A DNA stretch of 7,040 nt from an uncultured Clostridium sp. (GTDB taxonomy: Bacteria > Bacillota > Clostridia > TANB77 > CAG-508), in assembly GCA_900556865.1 (NCBI GenBank), contig USQS01000045.1, positions 1-7,040 of the forward strand. Reading direction: 5' to 3'. Below, in pieces: positions 1 through 6,112 of the stretch. Position 1 is the stretch's first letter, and the number at the start of each line of letters is the position of its first letter. The translations under genes were made by a program, and so were the position numbers. A model generated the notes under the pieces. The model was given only the letters and a program-made list of their open reading frames with translations, was not told where the DNA came from and made no database searches.

Positions 1-1191
1 GGGGTTTATTTAATGAAAGATAAAGATGACAATATTATTTATGTAGGAAAAGCTGTTAATTTAAAAAATAGAGTTACTTCATATTTTAGAAAAACAAACA
101 AAACAGATAGAATTTTAAAAATGGTTTCACAAATAGACCATTTTGAGTATATTGTTGTGGAAAATGAAGCAGAAGCTTTAATTTTGGAATGTAATTTGAT
201 AAAAAAAAATAGACCAAAATATAATGTTTTATTAAAAGATGACAAAACATACCCTTATATAAAAGTAGATGTTAAATCAGATTTTCCAAATGTTTGTATA
301 ACAAGACGTAGAATTAATGATGGGGCTAAATATTTTGGACCATATGCAAACCCAGGGGCAGCAAAAGAAATGGTCGATTTTATAAAGCAAAAATATAAAA
401 TAAGACAGTGCAAAAATTTTAAATCAAATACAAGAGCTTGTTTGAATTTCCATATAAAAAGATGTTTAGCACCTTGTGTTGGTAATATAAGCAAAGAAGA
501 TTATAAAAAACAAATTGATGAAATTATTAGTTTGTTAGAGGGAAAAACGAACCAAGTTTTAAAAGAATTAAAAACAAAAATGAAATTAGCATCTGAAAAG
601 CTTGATTTTGAAGAAGCAGCATATTTAAGAGATAGAATGATTGCAATTGAAACAGCCTCACAAAAACAAAAAGTTTCTAATGTAAATGAAAATAATATTG
701 ATGTTATAGGACTGGCTAAAACAGAATTAGAAGTATGTATTGAGATATTTTTTGTACGTGGCAGCAAAATGATAGGAAGAGAACACTATTTTTTTAATAA
801 TTTAGAGGACATGGAAGATAAAGAAATAATATCAGGTTTTATAAAACAGTATTATATGGAAAATTTAAATATTCCGAATAAAATAATGGTTAGAGAAGAA
901 TTAGAAGACAAGCAAATTATTGAAGAGTGGCTTACTAAACAAGTAACGCATAAGGTTGAAATACATAGCACAAAAAAAGGAGCAAAGCTTCGTTTTGTGG
1001 AAATGGCAGAAAAAAATAGTAAGGTTACTTTAGAAAATAGAGAAAAAAATCAAATTTCAGTTTTAATGGAATTAAAAGAAAAATTGCAAATGGAAGTATT
1101 GCCACGAAAGATCGAAACATATGATATTTCAAATATTTCTGGGGAATATTTGGTTGCAGCTATGTGTGTGATGGAAGACCGGAATAATTAA
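1..1191 (+). CDS. uvrC: UvrC, excinuclease ABC subunit C: N-terminal part in zero frame (5' end outside window)
   Basis: UvrC makes both incisions around a lesion in UvrABC nucleotide excision repair. The frame is open from base 1: the codons before the ATG at 13 read G-V-Y-L, the start of the GIY-YIG motif, so that ATG is an internal Met and about 15 residues lie upstream of the window. Visible in order, numbered from Met13: the GIY-YIG 3'-incision nuclease (GVYL...YVGKAVNLKNR, ending near residue 90); four cysteines C133, C143, C151 and C155, with the C-x9-C-x7-C-x3-C spacing of the UvrC Fe-S/Cys cluster; a UVR (UvrB-binding) helix pair near 175-215; and the start of the RNase H-like 5'-incision domain with YDISNISG (Asp371). 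The zero frame stops at 1189-1191, three codons after GAC. Conserved UvrC sequence continues in the +1 frame from 1181, so this is a two-frame gene. Family assignment is certain; whether the shift is biological is not. Confidence 0.95.
   Translation, partial: GVYLMKDKDDNIIYVGKAVNLKNRVTSYFRKTNKTDRILKMVSQIDHFEYIVVENEAEALILECNLIKKNRPKYNVLLKDDKTYPYIKVDVKSDFPNVCITRRRINDGAKYFGPYANPGAAKEMVDFIKQKYKIRQCKNFKSNTRACLNFHIKRCLAPCVGNISKEDYKKQIDEIISLLEGKTNQVLKELKTKMKLASEKLDFEEAAYLRDRMIAIETASQKQKVSNVNENNIDVIGLAKTELEVCIEIFFVRGSKMIGREHYFFNNLEDMEDKEIISGFIKQYYMENLNIPNKIMVREELEDKQIIEEWLTKQVTHKVEIHSTKKGAKLRFVEMAEKNSKVTLENREKNQISVLMELKEKLQMEVLPRKIETYDISNISGEYLVAAMCVMEDRNN
1177..1184 (+). other. Putative +1 frameshift site GAC-CGG-AA in uvrC
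   Basis: The zero frame reads atg-gaa-gac-cgg-aat-aat-taa (M-E-D-R-N-N-stop). Skipping one C (1179 or 1180) gives gac-gga-ata-att, D-G-I-I, the conserved Asp-Gly of UvrC. The zero-frame codon at the shift is CGG (1180-1182). The same 8-mer marks the frame change in the rluA-like gene at 6109-6116 on the other strand. A short purine stretch (GGAAG) precedes GAC but is not a convincing Shine-Dalgarno stimulator. Real frameshift signal or sequencing artefact is open. Confidence 0.6.
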
Positions 1192-1744
1192 AAAGAATTT
1201 GTCAAGAAGATTTAAAATAAAAACAGTAATTGGACAAGATGACCCGAAGTGCATGGAAGAGGTTGTTAAAAGAAGGTTAAAACATTCTATAGATGATGAA
1301 AATAGTAGTAGGTTTGGAAAGTTGCCAGATGCTATTTTTGTAGATGGTGGAATAACTCAAATAAGAGCTGTAAGAAGAGCAATTGATACATATAATACTA
1401 AAATAAAAATATTTGGAATGGTAAAAAATGATAAGCACCAAACAAGAGCATTGATAGATGAAAATAAAAATGAAATAGAAATTTCTATGAGATTGTTTAA
1501 TTTGATAACAGAATTTCAAAATACCGTACATAATACAGCAATTACATATCATAGAAAATTGAGAGATAAGGAAATTACCAAGTCTGAATTGGACAATATT
1601 AAAGGAATTGGAGAAAAAAAGAAAAATATTTTATTAAAAAAATTTGGTAGTGTTCAAAAAATAAAAGAAGCAAGTATAGATGAAATTAGTGATACTAAAG
1701 GAATTGATAAAGAACTTGCAAAAAAAATAAAAAATAATTTATAA
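1181..1744 (+). CDS. uvrC: UvrC: C-terminal part, in the +1 frame after the GACCGGAA site
   Basis: This is the continuation of uvrC, not a separate gene. Read from GGA at 1181 it gives G-I-I-K-K-N-L-S-R-R-F-K-I-K-T-V, exactly what follows the MxDG segment in UvrC proteins. The first in-frame ATG-like start would be the TTG at 1199, which has no ribosome binding site and cuts through this conserved strand. The part holds the rest of the RNase H-like nuclease (FVDGG, Asp codon at 1343; GQDD; the conserved His segment VHN...YHRKLR near 1527-1561) and the C-terminal tandem helix-hairpin-helix DNA-binding domain (IKGIGEKKK and TKGIDKELAKK) ending at the TAA at 1742-1744. Joined to the first part, the product would be about 595 residues, normal for UvrC. 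All 187 codons are open and the catalytic residues are kept, which argues against decay. Confidence 0.93.
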   Translation, partial: GIIKKNLSRRFKIKTVIGQDDPKCMEEVVKRRLKHSIDDENSSRFGKLPDAIFVDGGITQIRAVRRAIDTYNTKIKIFGMVKNDKHQTRALIDENKNEIEISMRLFNLITEFQNTVHNTAITYHRKLRDKEITKSELDNIKGIGEKKKNILLKKFGSVQKIKEASIDEISDTKGIDKELAKKIKNNL

Positions 1745-1748
1745 ATGC

Positions 1749-1777
1749 TAGACATAAAGGTTTTCTTGTGGTAAAAT
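1749..1777 (+). promoter_or_regulatory. Sigma-A-type promoter for the 1815 gene (and probably glyQS)
   Basis: TAGACA (1749-1754; 5 of 6 to TTGACA), a 17-base spacer and TAAAAT (1772-1777; 5 of 6 to TATAAT), with an extended -10 TG at 1769-1770. It begins five bases after the uvrC stop codon. Transcription would start near 1784, leaving a leader of about 30 bases before the ATG at 1815, too short for a riboswitch or T-box. Confidence 0.7.
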
Positions 1778-1800
1778 TATTAACAATAACCAATTGGTTA

Positions 1801-1807
1801 AAGGAGG
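1801..1807 (+). promoter_or_regulatory. Ribosome binding site AAGGAGG deciding the start at 1815
   Basis: AAGGAGG lies 7 bases before the ATG at 1815. It falls inside the reading frame if the upstream in-frame TTG at 1794 is used as start, so the ATG is the real start. Confidence 0.85.
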
Positions 1808-1814
1808 GATTTTC

Positions 1815-2756
1815 ATGGTTGAAGATAACCAAATTAAAGCACAAGTATCACCTTTTGCTATTAGAAAAGGTGAAATAAAAGTATTTGATGGAAAAGATGG
1901 ATATGTTTCTATGAATCAAGTTGTCCATAAGATAAATATTGGTCAAATAACAGATTTGCATTTTGCAATTGTTTATTTAGTAAATGAATTTGAATTTATT
2001 ACTTCAAGACAATTAATGCAAATGCTACAAATTAAAGGATATGATGTGAAATCACAAGATAAATTAAACAATAAATTAGAAAGTTTGGTAAAATCTAAAA
2101 TTTTAACAAGATATTATTTTAATTCTGAAGAAGGAAAAGGAATATATAGAATTTATTGTTTAGAAAAAATGGGAAAATATTTGTTAGATACACGAGATGA
2201 TGTAGAATGTAAATGGCAATTATCAGATAATACAAAACCTGTTGCGATGATAAAAAAACGTTTAGCTGGAAACCAAGTAATTATTGCATATTTAAAAAAA
2301 GTAAAAGTATTTGATAGTTACACAGTAAAAGTGCCTATAACAGCTAAAACAATGGGGAAAATCTTTAAACCAAGTGGAGGTACAGTTAAGCTTACAAAAT
2401 CTGGAAAATCTATAAACTTCTTGTTTGAAGTTATAAGAAGAGAACCAGAATGGAAGAAAAAGATTGTTGACAAAATGAAGTTTTATCAAGATTTTTATAA
2501 TAATTTCATTCCTATGGATTCTGGGTTTAAGTCTTTACCACAATTAATACTTGTATGCGAAGATGAAAGACATATGGCAGAAGTCTTTAGAGAAATTATA
2601 ACAAACAATATAAAATTTGATAAAATAAAATTGTATTATACAACAGATTTAAGACAAAATGATGAAAGTTTAGAAGGAAGTTTAACAGAATTTGTGCTAG
2701 ATGAAAAAACAAATAAATATAAGGCACAAAATATAGATTTAAAATTATTAAATTAA
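1815..2756 (+). CDS. Unrecognised protein, predicted winged-helix N-terminus plus alpha/beta C-terminal domain
   Basis: A 313-residue soluble protein with no signal peptide or membrane segment; I do not recognise the family with confidence. Residues about 45-125 look like a winged-helix domain (FITSRQLMQML as recognition-type helices, then a basic wing near LVKSKILTRYYF and the strand YRIYCLEKMGKYLL). Residues about 150-275 look like an alpha/beta domain: a strand with FLFEVIRRE (Glu205), a lysine-rich helix with K-x3-K and Tyr224, then the strand LPQLILVCEDERH. The order winged helix then E...K...Y resembles replication-relaxation/MobC-like proteins and other restriction-endonuclease-fold relatives, but that is only a shape resemblance. 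It has its own promoter and strong ribosome binding site, and lies 31 bases before glyQS with no terminator between, so the two are probably co-transcribed. No plasmid or transposon genes are beside it. A DNA-binding role is a guess. Confidence 0.85.
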   Translation: MVEDNQIKAQVSPFAIRKGEIKVFDGKDGYVSMNQVVHKINIGQITDLHFAIVYLVNEFEFITSRQLMQMLQIKGYDVKSQDKLNNKLESLVKSKILTRYYFNSEEGKGIYRIYCLEKMGKYLLDTRDDVECKWQLSDNTKPVAMIKKRLAGNQVIIAYLKKVKVFDSYTVKVPITAKTMGKIFKPSGGTVKLTKSGKSINFLFEVIRREPEWKKKIVDKMKFYQDFYNNFIPMDSGFKSLPQLILVCEDERHMAEVFREIITNNIKFDKIKLYYTTDLRQNDESLEGSLTEFVLDEKTNKYKAQNIDLKLLN

Positions 2757-2772
2757 AAATATCATAAGAATG

Positions 2773-2780
2773 AAAGGAAG
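2773..2780 (+). promoter_or_regulatory. Ribosome binding site AAAGGAAG deciding the glyQS start
   Basis: AAAGGAAG ends 7 bases before the ATG at 2788. The alternative in-frame ATG at 2770 sits upstream of this site and would add six residues (MKGRIK) not typical of the family, so 2788 is preferred. Confidence 0.75.
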
Positions 2781-2787
2781 AATTAAA

Positions 2788-4170
2788 ATGCTAGATTCAA
2801 TGGAAAAAATAGTTAATCTTTGTAAAGCTAGAGGATATATATACCCAGGTTCAGAAATATATGGAGGACTTTCAAATACATGGGATTATGGACCATTAGG
2901 GGTAGAACTTAAAAATAATGTGAAAAAAACTTGGATGAAAAAAATGGTGCAGGAAAATAAATACAATGTTGGGTTAGATAGTAGTATTTTAATGAATCCT
3001 CAAGTATGGGTTACAACAGGTCATGTTGCAGGTTTTTCAGACCCATTAATAGATTGCAAAGAATGTAAAACAAGACATAGAGCAGATAAATTAATAGAAG
3101 AATGGGCTGCTAAAAATGGAAAAGATGTTATTGCAGATGGATGGAGTGACGAAGAAACTGTAAAATATATAAATGATAATAATATTGTTTGTCCAAATTG
3201 TGGAAAGTTAAATTATACTCCAATTAGAAAATTCAATTTAATGTTTAAAACATTTCAAGGGGTTACTGAAGATGCAAAATCTGAAATATATCTTAGACCA
3301 GAAACAGCACAAGGAATATTTGTTAATTTTAAAAATGTTTTAAGAACTACAAGAAAAAAATTACCAATGGGTATATGCCAACAAGGAAAAGCATTTAGAA
3401 ATGAAATAACACCAGGAAACTTCATTTTTAGAACAAGAGAGTTTGAACAAATGGAAATAGAGTTTTTCTGCAAACCTGATACAGATTTAGAATGGCATGA
3501 ATATTGGAAACAATATTGTAAAAATTTCTTATTATCACTTGGAGCAAAAGAAGAAGATATAAGATTTAGAAACCATACAAAAGAAGAACTATCATTCTAT
3601 AGTAAAGCAACTGCAGATATAGAATATAGATTCCCATTTGGTTGGGGCGAAGTATGGGGAATTGCAGATAGAACAAATTATGATTTATCAAGACATATGG
3701 AAGCAACTAAACAAGATTTAACATATCAAGATCCAGATACAGGGGAAAAATATGTTCCGTTTGTAATAGAACCTTCTGTTGGAGCTGATAGACTTGTATT
3801 AATGTTTTTATGTAATGCATATGAAGAAGAAAAATTGCCAGATGGAGATGTTAGAATAGTACTTCATTTACATCCTGCTTTAGCACCATATAAAGCTGCA
3901 ATTTTACCATTATCTAAAAAATTATCAGAAGAGGCTATTAAATTACATGAAAAATTATCTAAATCATTTATGTGTGATTATGACGAAACAGGTTCAATTG
4001 GTAAAAGATATAGAAGAGAAGATGAAATTGGTACACCTTATTGCATTACAGTAGACTTTGAGACAGCTAAAGATAATAAAGTAACTATAAGAGATAGAGA
4101 TACAATGGAACAAATTCGTTTGCCAATAGATGAAGTAGAAAATTGGATAAAAGAAAAAATAGCATTTTAA
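2788..4170 (+). CDS. glyQS: Glycine--tRNA ligase, alpha2 class II type
   Basis: Charges tRNA-Gly with glycine in the cytoplasm. The 460-residue product opens with MLDSMEKIVNLCKARGYIYP, the usual start of bacterial/archaeal-type dimeric GlyRS, and has the family's normal length. Visible: SEIYGGLSNTWDYGPLG (22-38); a zinc module with C90-x2-C93 and C135-x2-C138; LRPETAQGIF (169-178); class II motif 2 with FRNEITPGN and RTREFEQMEIEFF (203-227); the glycine-binding GWGEVWGIADR (285-295); motif 3 with VGADRLVLMF (331-340, Arg335); and the C-terminal anticodon-binding domain from about 355 (VRIVLHLHPALAP...). It follows the 1815 gene by 31 bases and is followed at once by a hairpin. No T-box leader is present in the gap or before the upstream gene, although glycyl-tRNA synthetase genes of Bacillota often have one. 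Nothing is missing or broken. Confidence 0.97.
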   Translation: MLDSMEKIVNLCKARGYIYPGSEIYGGLSNTWDYGPLGVELKNNVKKTWMKKMVQENKYNVGLDSSILMNPQVWVTTGHVAGFSDPLIDCKECKTRHRADKLIEEWAAKNGKDVIADGWSDEETVKYINDNNIVCPNCGKLNYTPIRKFNLMFKTFQGVTEDAKSEIYLRPETAQGIFVNFKNVLRTTRKKLPMGICQQGKAFRNEITPGNFIFRTREFEQMEIEFFCKPDTDLEWHEYWKQYCKNFLLSLGAKEEDIRFRNHTKEELSFYSKATADIEYRFPFGWGEVWGIADRTNYDLSRHMEATKQDLTYQDPDTGEKYVPFVIEPSVGADRLVLMFLCNAYEEEKLPDGDVRIVLHLHPALAPYKAAILPLSKKLSEEAIKLHEKLSKSFMCDYDETGSIGKRYRREDEIGTPYCITVDFETAKDNKVTIRDRDTMEQIRLPIDEVENWIKEKIAF

Positions 4171-4172
4171 AA

Positions 4173-4200
4173 AAAGAGTAAGCCTTTTGGTTTACTCTTT
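4173..4200 (+). terminator. Hairpin after glyQS, probable intrinsic terminator
   Basis: A 12-bp stem (4173-4184 with 4189-4200, one G-T pair) closes a TTTT loop two bases after the glyQS stop codon. The only U-tract on the plus side is the UUU that also forms the base of the stem, so termination may be partial. That would matter because no clear promoter is seen in the 26 bases between the hairpin and ylmH. Confidence 0.6.
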
Positions 4201-4208
4201 AAAACAAG

Positions 4209-4215
4209 AAAAGGA
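4209..4215 (+). promoter_or_regulatory. Ribosome binding site AAAAGGA deciding the ylmH start
   Basis: AAAAGGA, continuing as TGG, lies about 11 bases before the ATG at 4227. The in-frame ATG at 4215 overlaps this site and has nothing suitable upstream, so translation more likely starts at 4227 (MNKNEV). Confidence 0.65.
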
Positions 4216-4226
4216 TGGAATTTTGT

Positions 4227-5027
4227 ATGAATAAAAATGAAGTATTACAAGATTATAAAAATCAGGAAGAAAGGTTACTTTTAGCTAAAGTTATGGATAA
4301 AATTGATTTTTCAAAATCTAGAAATAAAATAGAAAATACTGATTTTTTAAATTTATTTGAACAGGACTTAATAGATAAATTTATGAAAAAAATAAAATTT
4401 ACAAATTATTATTTTTTTGGTGGAGCACCTGAAACGGAAAGAAAAATTTTAGTAATATATCCTGAAAAATTAACTGAAGAGATGGCAAAAAAAAATCATT
4501 CTAAAATAATAAGTATTATAAAAATAAAATTACCTATTAATCAAGAAGAATTTAACCATAGAAATTATTTGGGAGCTTTAATGAAATTAGGGATTGAAAG
4601 AGAAAAAATAGGAGATATAGCAGTAAGAACTAAAGGAGCGGAAATTGTAATAAAAAAAGAAGTAGAAAAATTTCTAGAACAAGCTTTAAGAAGTTTAACA
4701 AGATTTCAGAATGCGGAAGTTGAGATTGCAAGTATAGAAGAATTGCAACAAATTGAGGCAAAGAAACTTGAAATAACAGACATTGTGGCCTCATTAAGAT
4801 TAGATAATATTGTTTCTGCACTAGCTAGAACATCAAGAAGTAAAGCAACTGAAATTTTAAATCAAGAAAGAGTTTTTCTTAATTTTAAATGCGAAACAAA
4901 ATCTTCCAAAATGGTAAAACCAAATGATATTATTACAATTAGAGGAAAAGGAAGATTTGAATTTAAAGAAATTTCAGGAAGTACTAGAAAAGGAAGATAT
5001 GTTATTAAAGTTGATAAATATGTGTAA
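4227..5027 (+). CDS. ylmH: YlmH-family S4-domain RNA-binding protein
   Basis: The 266-residue product has the length and layout of YlmH. This family is encoded near division genes in many Bacillota and has been linked in Bacillus to ribosome-associated quality control on the 50S subunit. Visible: a helical N-terminus (1-55); the family segment FFGGAPETERKIL (63-75); the hallmark FNHRNYLGALMKLGIEREKIGDI (about 109-131), followed by the segment with GAEIVIKKEVEKFL; and a C-terminal S4 domain (about 188-245) with SLRLDNIVSALARTSRSKA and the strand IITIRGKGRFEF. Here it stands alone, not in the usual ylmEFGH-divIVA cluster: the neighbours are glyQS upstream, behind a hairpin, and a wall hydrolase downstream after 62 bases. 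No promoter is obvious, so it may depend on read-through from glyQS or on a promoter inside that gene. The family call is firm; its role in this organism is inferred. Confidence 0.93.
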   Translation: MNKNEVLQDYKNQEERLLLAKVMDKIDFSKSRNKIENTDFLNLFEQDLIDKFMKKIKFTNYYFFGGAPETERKILVIYPEKLTEEMAKKNHSKIISIIKIKLPINQEEFNHRNYLGALMKLGIEREKIGDIAVRTKGAEIVIKKEVEKFLEQALRSLTRFQNAEVEIASIEELQQIEAKKLEITDIVASLRLDNIVSALARTSRSKATEILNQERVFLNFKCETKSSKMVKPNDIITIRGKGRFEFKEISGSTRKGRYVIKVDKYV

Positions 5028-5034
5028 TATATGC

Positions 5035-5061
5035 ACACAAATTTAAAATTAACATACAATA
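5035..5061 (+). promoter_or_regulatory. Possible sigma-K-like (mother-cell sporulation) promoter before the M15 peptidase
   Basis: AC at 5035-5036, a 16-base gap, then CATACAATA (5053-5061) fits the sigma-K pattern AC-16/17-CATANNNTA. It would start transcription near 5068, just before the ribosome binding site at 5077. In such AT-rich DNA the pattern can arise by chance, and no sporulation gene is in the window, so this is only a candidate. Confidence 0.25.
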
Positions 5062-5075
5062 TACAAATATGTTAA
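5049..5075. repeat. Inverted repeat TTAACATA-11-TATGTTAA before the M15 peptidase gene
   Basis: A perfect 8-bp dyad (5049-5056 with 5068-5075) ends one base before the ribosome binding site GGAGG (5077-5081). It could be an operator for a dimeric regulator or a weak A/U hairpin in the leader. It overlaps the candidate -10 element at 5053-5061. Confidence 0.45.
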
Positions 5076-5076
5076 T

Positions 5077-5081
5077 GGAGG
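5077..5081 (+). promoter_or_regulatory. Ribosome binding site GGAGG for the GTG start at 5090
   Basis: GGAGG sits 8 bases before GTG at 5090. No in-frame ATG is nearby before the Met of DRMESY, which would cut into the conserved N-terminus, so the GTG start is well supported. Confidence 0.8.
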
Positions 5082-5089
5082 ATTAACTT

Positions 5090-5770
5090 GTGGCAAAAAT
5101 ATTAGTTTTTAATAATGATACAGACAGAATGGAGTCATACATAAGAAATGAAAATGATCCAATGCCATATAACACAAATGGTACTTTAAGGGTTCGAGAG
5201 TTTAGAGGCTCAAGCAGAAGTAATATATTATGGACAACAAAGAGAACGATGCAAAGTTGGAATAGCCAAAGATATGTGTTTGGTAGTCCAATTCCAGTTG
5301 GGTTTGCCTTTAAAAGACCATATGAAGGAGGGCACGGAAACCAAAGCCAACATTATGCCGGTGTTGCATTTGATGTTGGGCAAACTTTAAGTAGTACTAA
5401 AAGAAGGGCTCTTTGGAATAGTGCAAATTCTTCAAAAATTTGGAGTTATGTTGAACCAATTAGCTATACACCAACATGGGTTCATTTTGATAAAAGATTT
5501 GGCAAACCAGCTTGTAGCAGTGGAGGTTTTCCTTTAATAAAAAGAGGAAGCTTAAGCAATTATGTTCTTGTTGCACAAGATGATTTAAATACATTAGGAT
5601 ATAGCACAGGTGGGTTGGATGGAATTTTTGGAGCTAGAACACAAGATGCTGTTAGAAGATATCAACAAAATGTAGGGTTAACTTCAGATGGAATTGTTGG
5701 ATGTAATACATGGCGTTCTCTTCAAGAAGCGGTTATAGGAACAGGACCAACTAGTACAACAATTAATTAA
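5090..5770 (+). CDS. M15-like zinc peptidase with C-terminal peptidoglycan-binding domain
   Basis: A likely peptidoglycan hydrolase of 226 residues. Residues about 60-135 carry an M15/D-Ala-D-Ala-peptidase-like zinc site: SQHYAGVAFD places His88 and Asp95 with the H-x6-D spacing, and WVHFD gives the third ligand, His132; Glu122 is a candidate catalytic base. Residues about 156-212 are one PG_binding_1 repeat (QDDLNTLGYSTGGLDGIFGARTQDAVRRYQ, then GLTSDGIVGCNTWRSL). The N-terminus (MAKILVFNNDTDRMESY) is hydrophilic: there is no signal peptide, lipobox or membrane segment. Such a protein would need lysis, a holin or a non-classical route to reach the wall, as phage endolysins and some spore-related lytic enzymes do. 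No phage genes lie beside it. It starts with GTG behind GGAGG and is followed by a strong hairpin, so it may be a single-gene unit. The domain calls are good; the biological setting (sporulation, autolysis or captured endolysin) is inference. Confidence 0.88.
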   Translation: MAKILVFNNDTDRMESYIRNENDPMPYNTNGTLRVREFRGSSRSNILWTTKRTMQSWNSQRYVFGSPIPVGFAFKRPYEGGHGNQSQHYAGVAFDVGQTLSSTKRRALWNSANSSKIWSYVEPISYTPTWVHFDKRFGKPACSSGGFPLIKRGSLSNYVLVAQDDLNTLGYSTGGLDGIFGARTQDAVRRYQQNVGLTSDGIVGCNTWRSLQEAVIGTGPTSTTIN

Positions 5771-5790
5771 ATATTAAAGTTGACTTAAAA

Positions 5791-5834
5791 TATAGAGTAA
5801 GTTAGATTAGTAAAATAATCTAACTTACTCTATA
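5791..5834. terminator. 19-bp perfect hairpin, probable bidirectional terminator between convergent genes
   Basis: The 19-base arms 5791-5809 and 5816-5834 are perfectly complementary around a GTAAAA loop. It stands 20 bases after the peptidase stop codon and 117 bases beyond the rluA-like stop codon on the other strand. The plus-side exit has no U-tract (AATTATAG), while the minus-side exit reads TTTTAAG, so it looks better suited to minus-strand transcripts, though its stability may serve both. Confidence 0.7.
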
Positions 5835-5950
5835 AATTATAGAAAATTTCTTTGAGTTTCTTATAATATAAATACATTCTACAGAAGAATTTCTATGTTT
5901 TTTTTGGAAAACAAAGACGGAGCATGTAAGAGCGTCAAAAAGTTAAATAT
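5835..5950. other. Non-coding stretch between the hairpin and the end of the rluA-like gene
   Basis: I see no gene here on either strand. It contains an isolated TATAAT (5862-5867) without a matching -35, a T8 run (5898-5905) preceded only by weak pairing, and the only GACGGA of the window (5916-5921). The true non-coding gap is about 116 bases once the rluA-like gene is extended to 5951. Confidence 0.6.
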
Positions 5951-6112
5951 TTAATCACCCCACTTTTGTATAGGGTCAATTTGGAATTGCATATTTTTTA
6001 AATAATTTAAAATTCCTGCATCTGTTTTAAAACTAAAACCGATTTTATAATTGCAAAGTTTTTGATATTTTGCATGCATTTGTTTATTTACTTTGTTAAT
6101 ACCATATTTTCC
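5951..6112 (-). CDS. RluA-family pseudouridine synthase: C-terminal tail in the +1 frame
   Basis: On the minus strand, reading GGA from 6112 gives G-K-Y-G-I-N-K-V-N-K-Q followed by about 40 more codons and TAA at 5953-5951. This completes the motif GDGKYG and the NxxN...Q.L..YK..F segment that closes clostridial RluA-like enzymes; DAGILNYL near the end is also typical. The zero frame lacks all of it. Joined to the first part, the product is 291 residues, normal for the family, against 243 for the zero frame alone. No start codon or ribosome binding site suggests independent translation. Confidence 0.88.
   Translation of the reverse strand, partial: GKYGINKVNKQMHAKYQKLCNYKIGFSFKTDAGILNYLKNMQFQIDPIQKWGD

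Noticed and set aside
13..15. ATG at 13 as the uvrC start
   Set aside because: The frame is open to base 1 and encodes GVYL of the GIY-YIG motif just before it, so the gene starts upstream of the window.
39..767. Antisense open frames across uvrC, and similar ones inside the other genes
   Set aside because: They lie wholly opposite strongly conserved coding sequence, have no ribosome binding sites and give low-complexity proteins with no family character.
1233..1250. GACCCGAAGTGC in uvrC as a third shift site
   Set aside because: The frame continues correctly through it as GQDDPKCMEEV, matching the UvrC GxDD...MxEV pattern.
1199..1744. A separate gene starting at TTG 1199
   Set aside because: No ribosome binding site, and the start would cut through the conserved UvrC strand that begins at 1181 in the same frame.
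1..1744. uvrC as an ordinary pseudogene
   Set aside because: One single-base change with the rest fully preserved, and the same 8-mer doing the same in another gene, do not look like random decay.
1794..1796. TTG at 1794 as start of the 1815 gene
   Set aside because: It would place the AAGGAGG site inside the coding region; ATG 1815 is ideally spaced from it.
5862..5905. Small RNA gene between TATAAT (5862) and the T8 run (5898-5905)
   Set aside because: No -35 at the right distance, an implied transcript of only about 30 bases, and no stable hairpin before the T run.
5943..5954. Palindrome TTAAATATTTAA at the rluA-like stop codon as a terminator
   Set aside because: It has no loop and no GC pairs, and such A/T palindromes are expected by chance in this composition.
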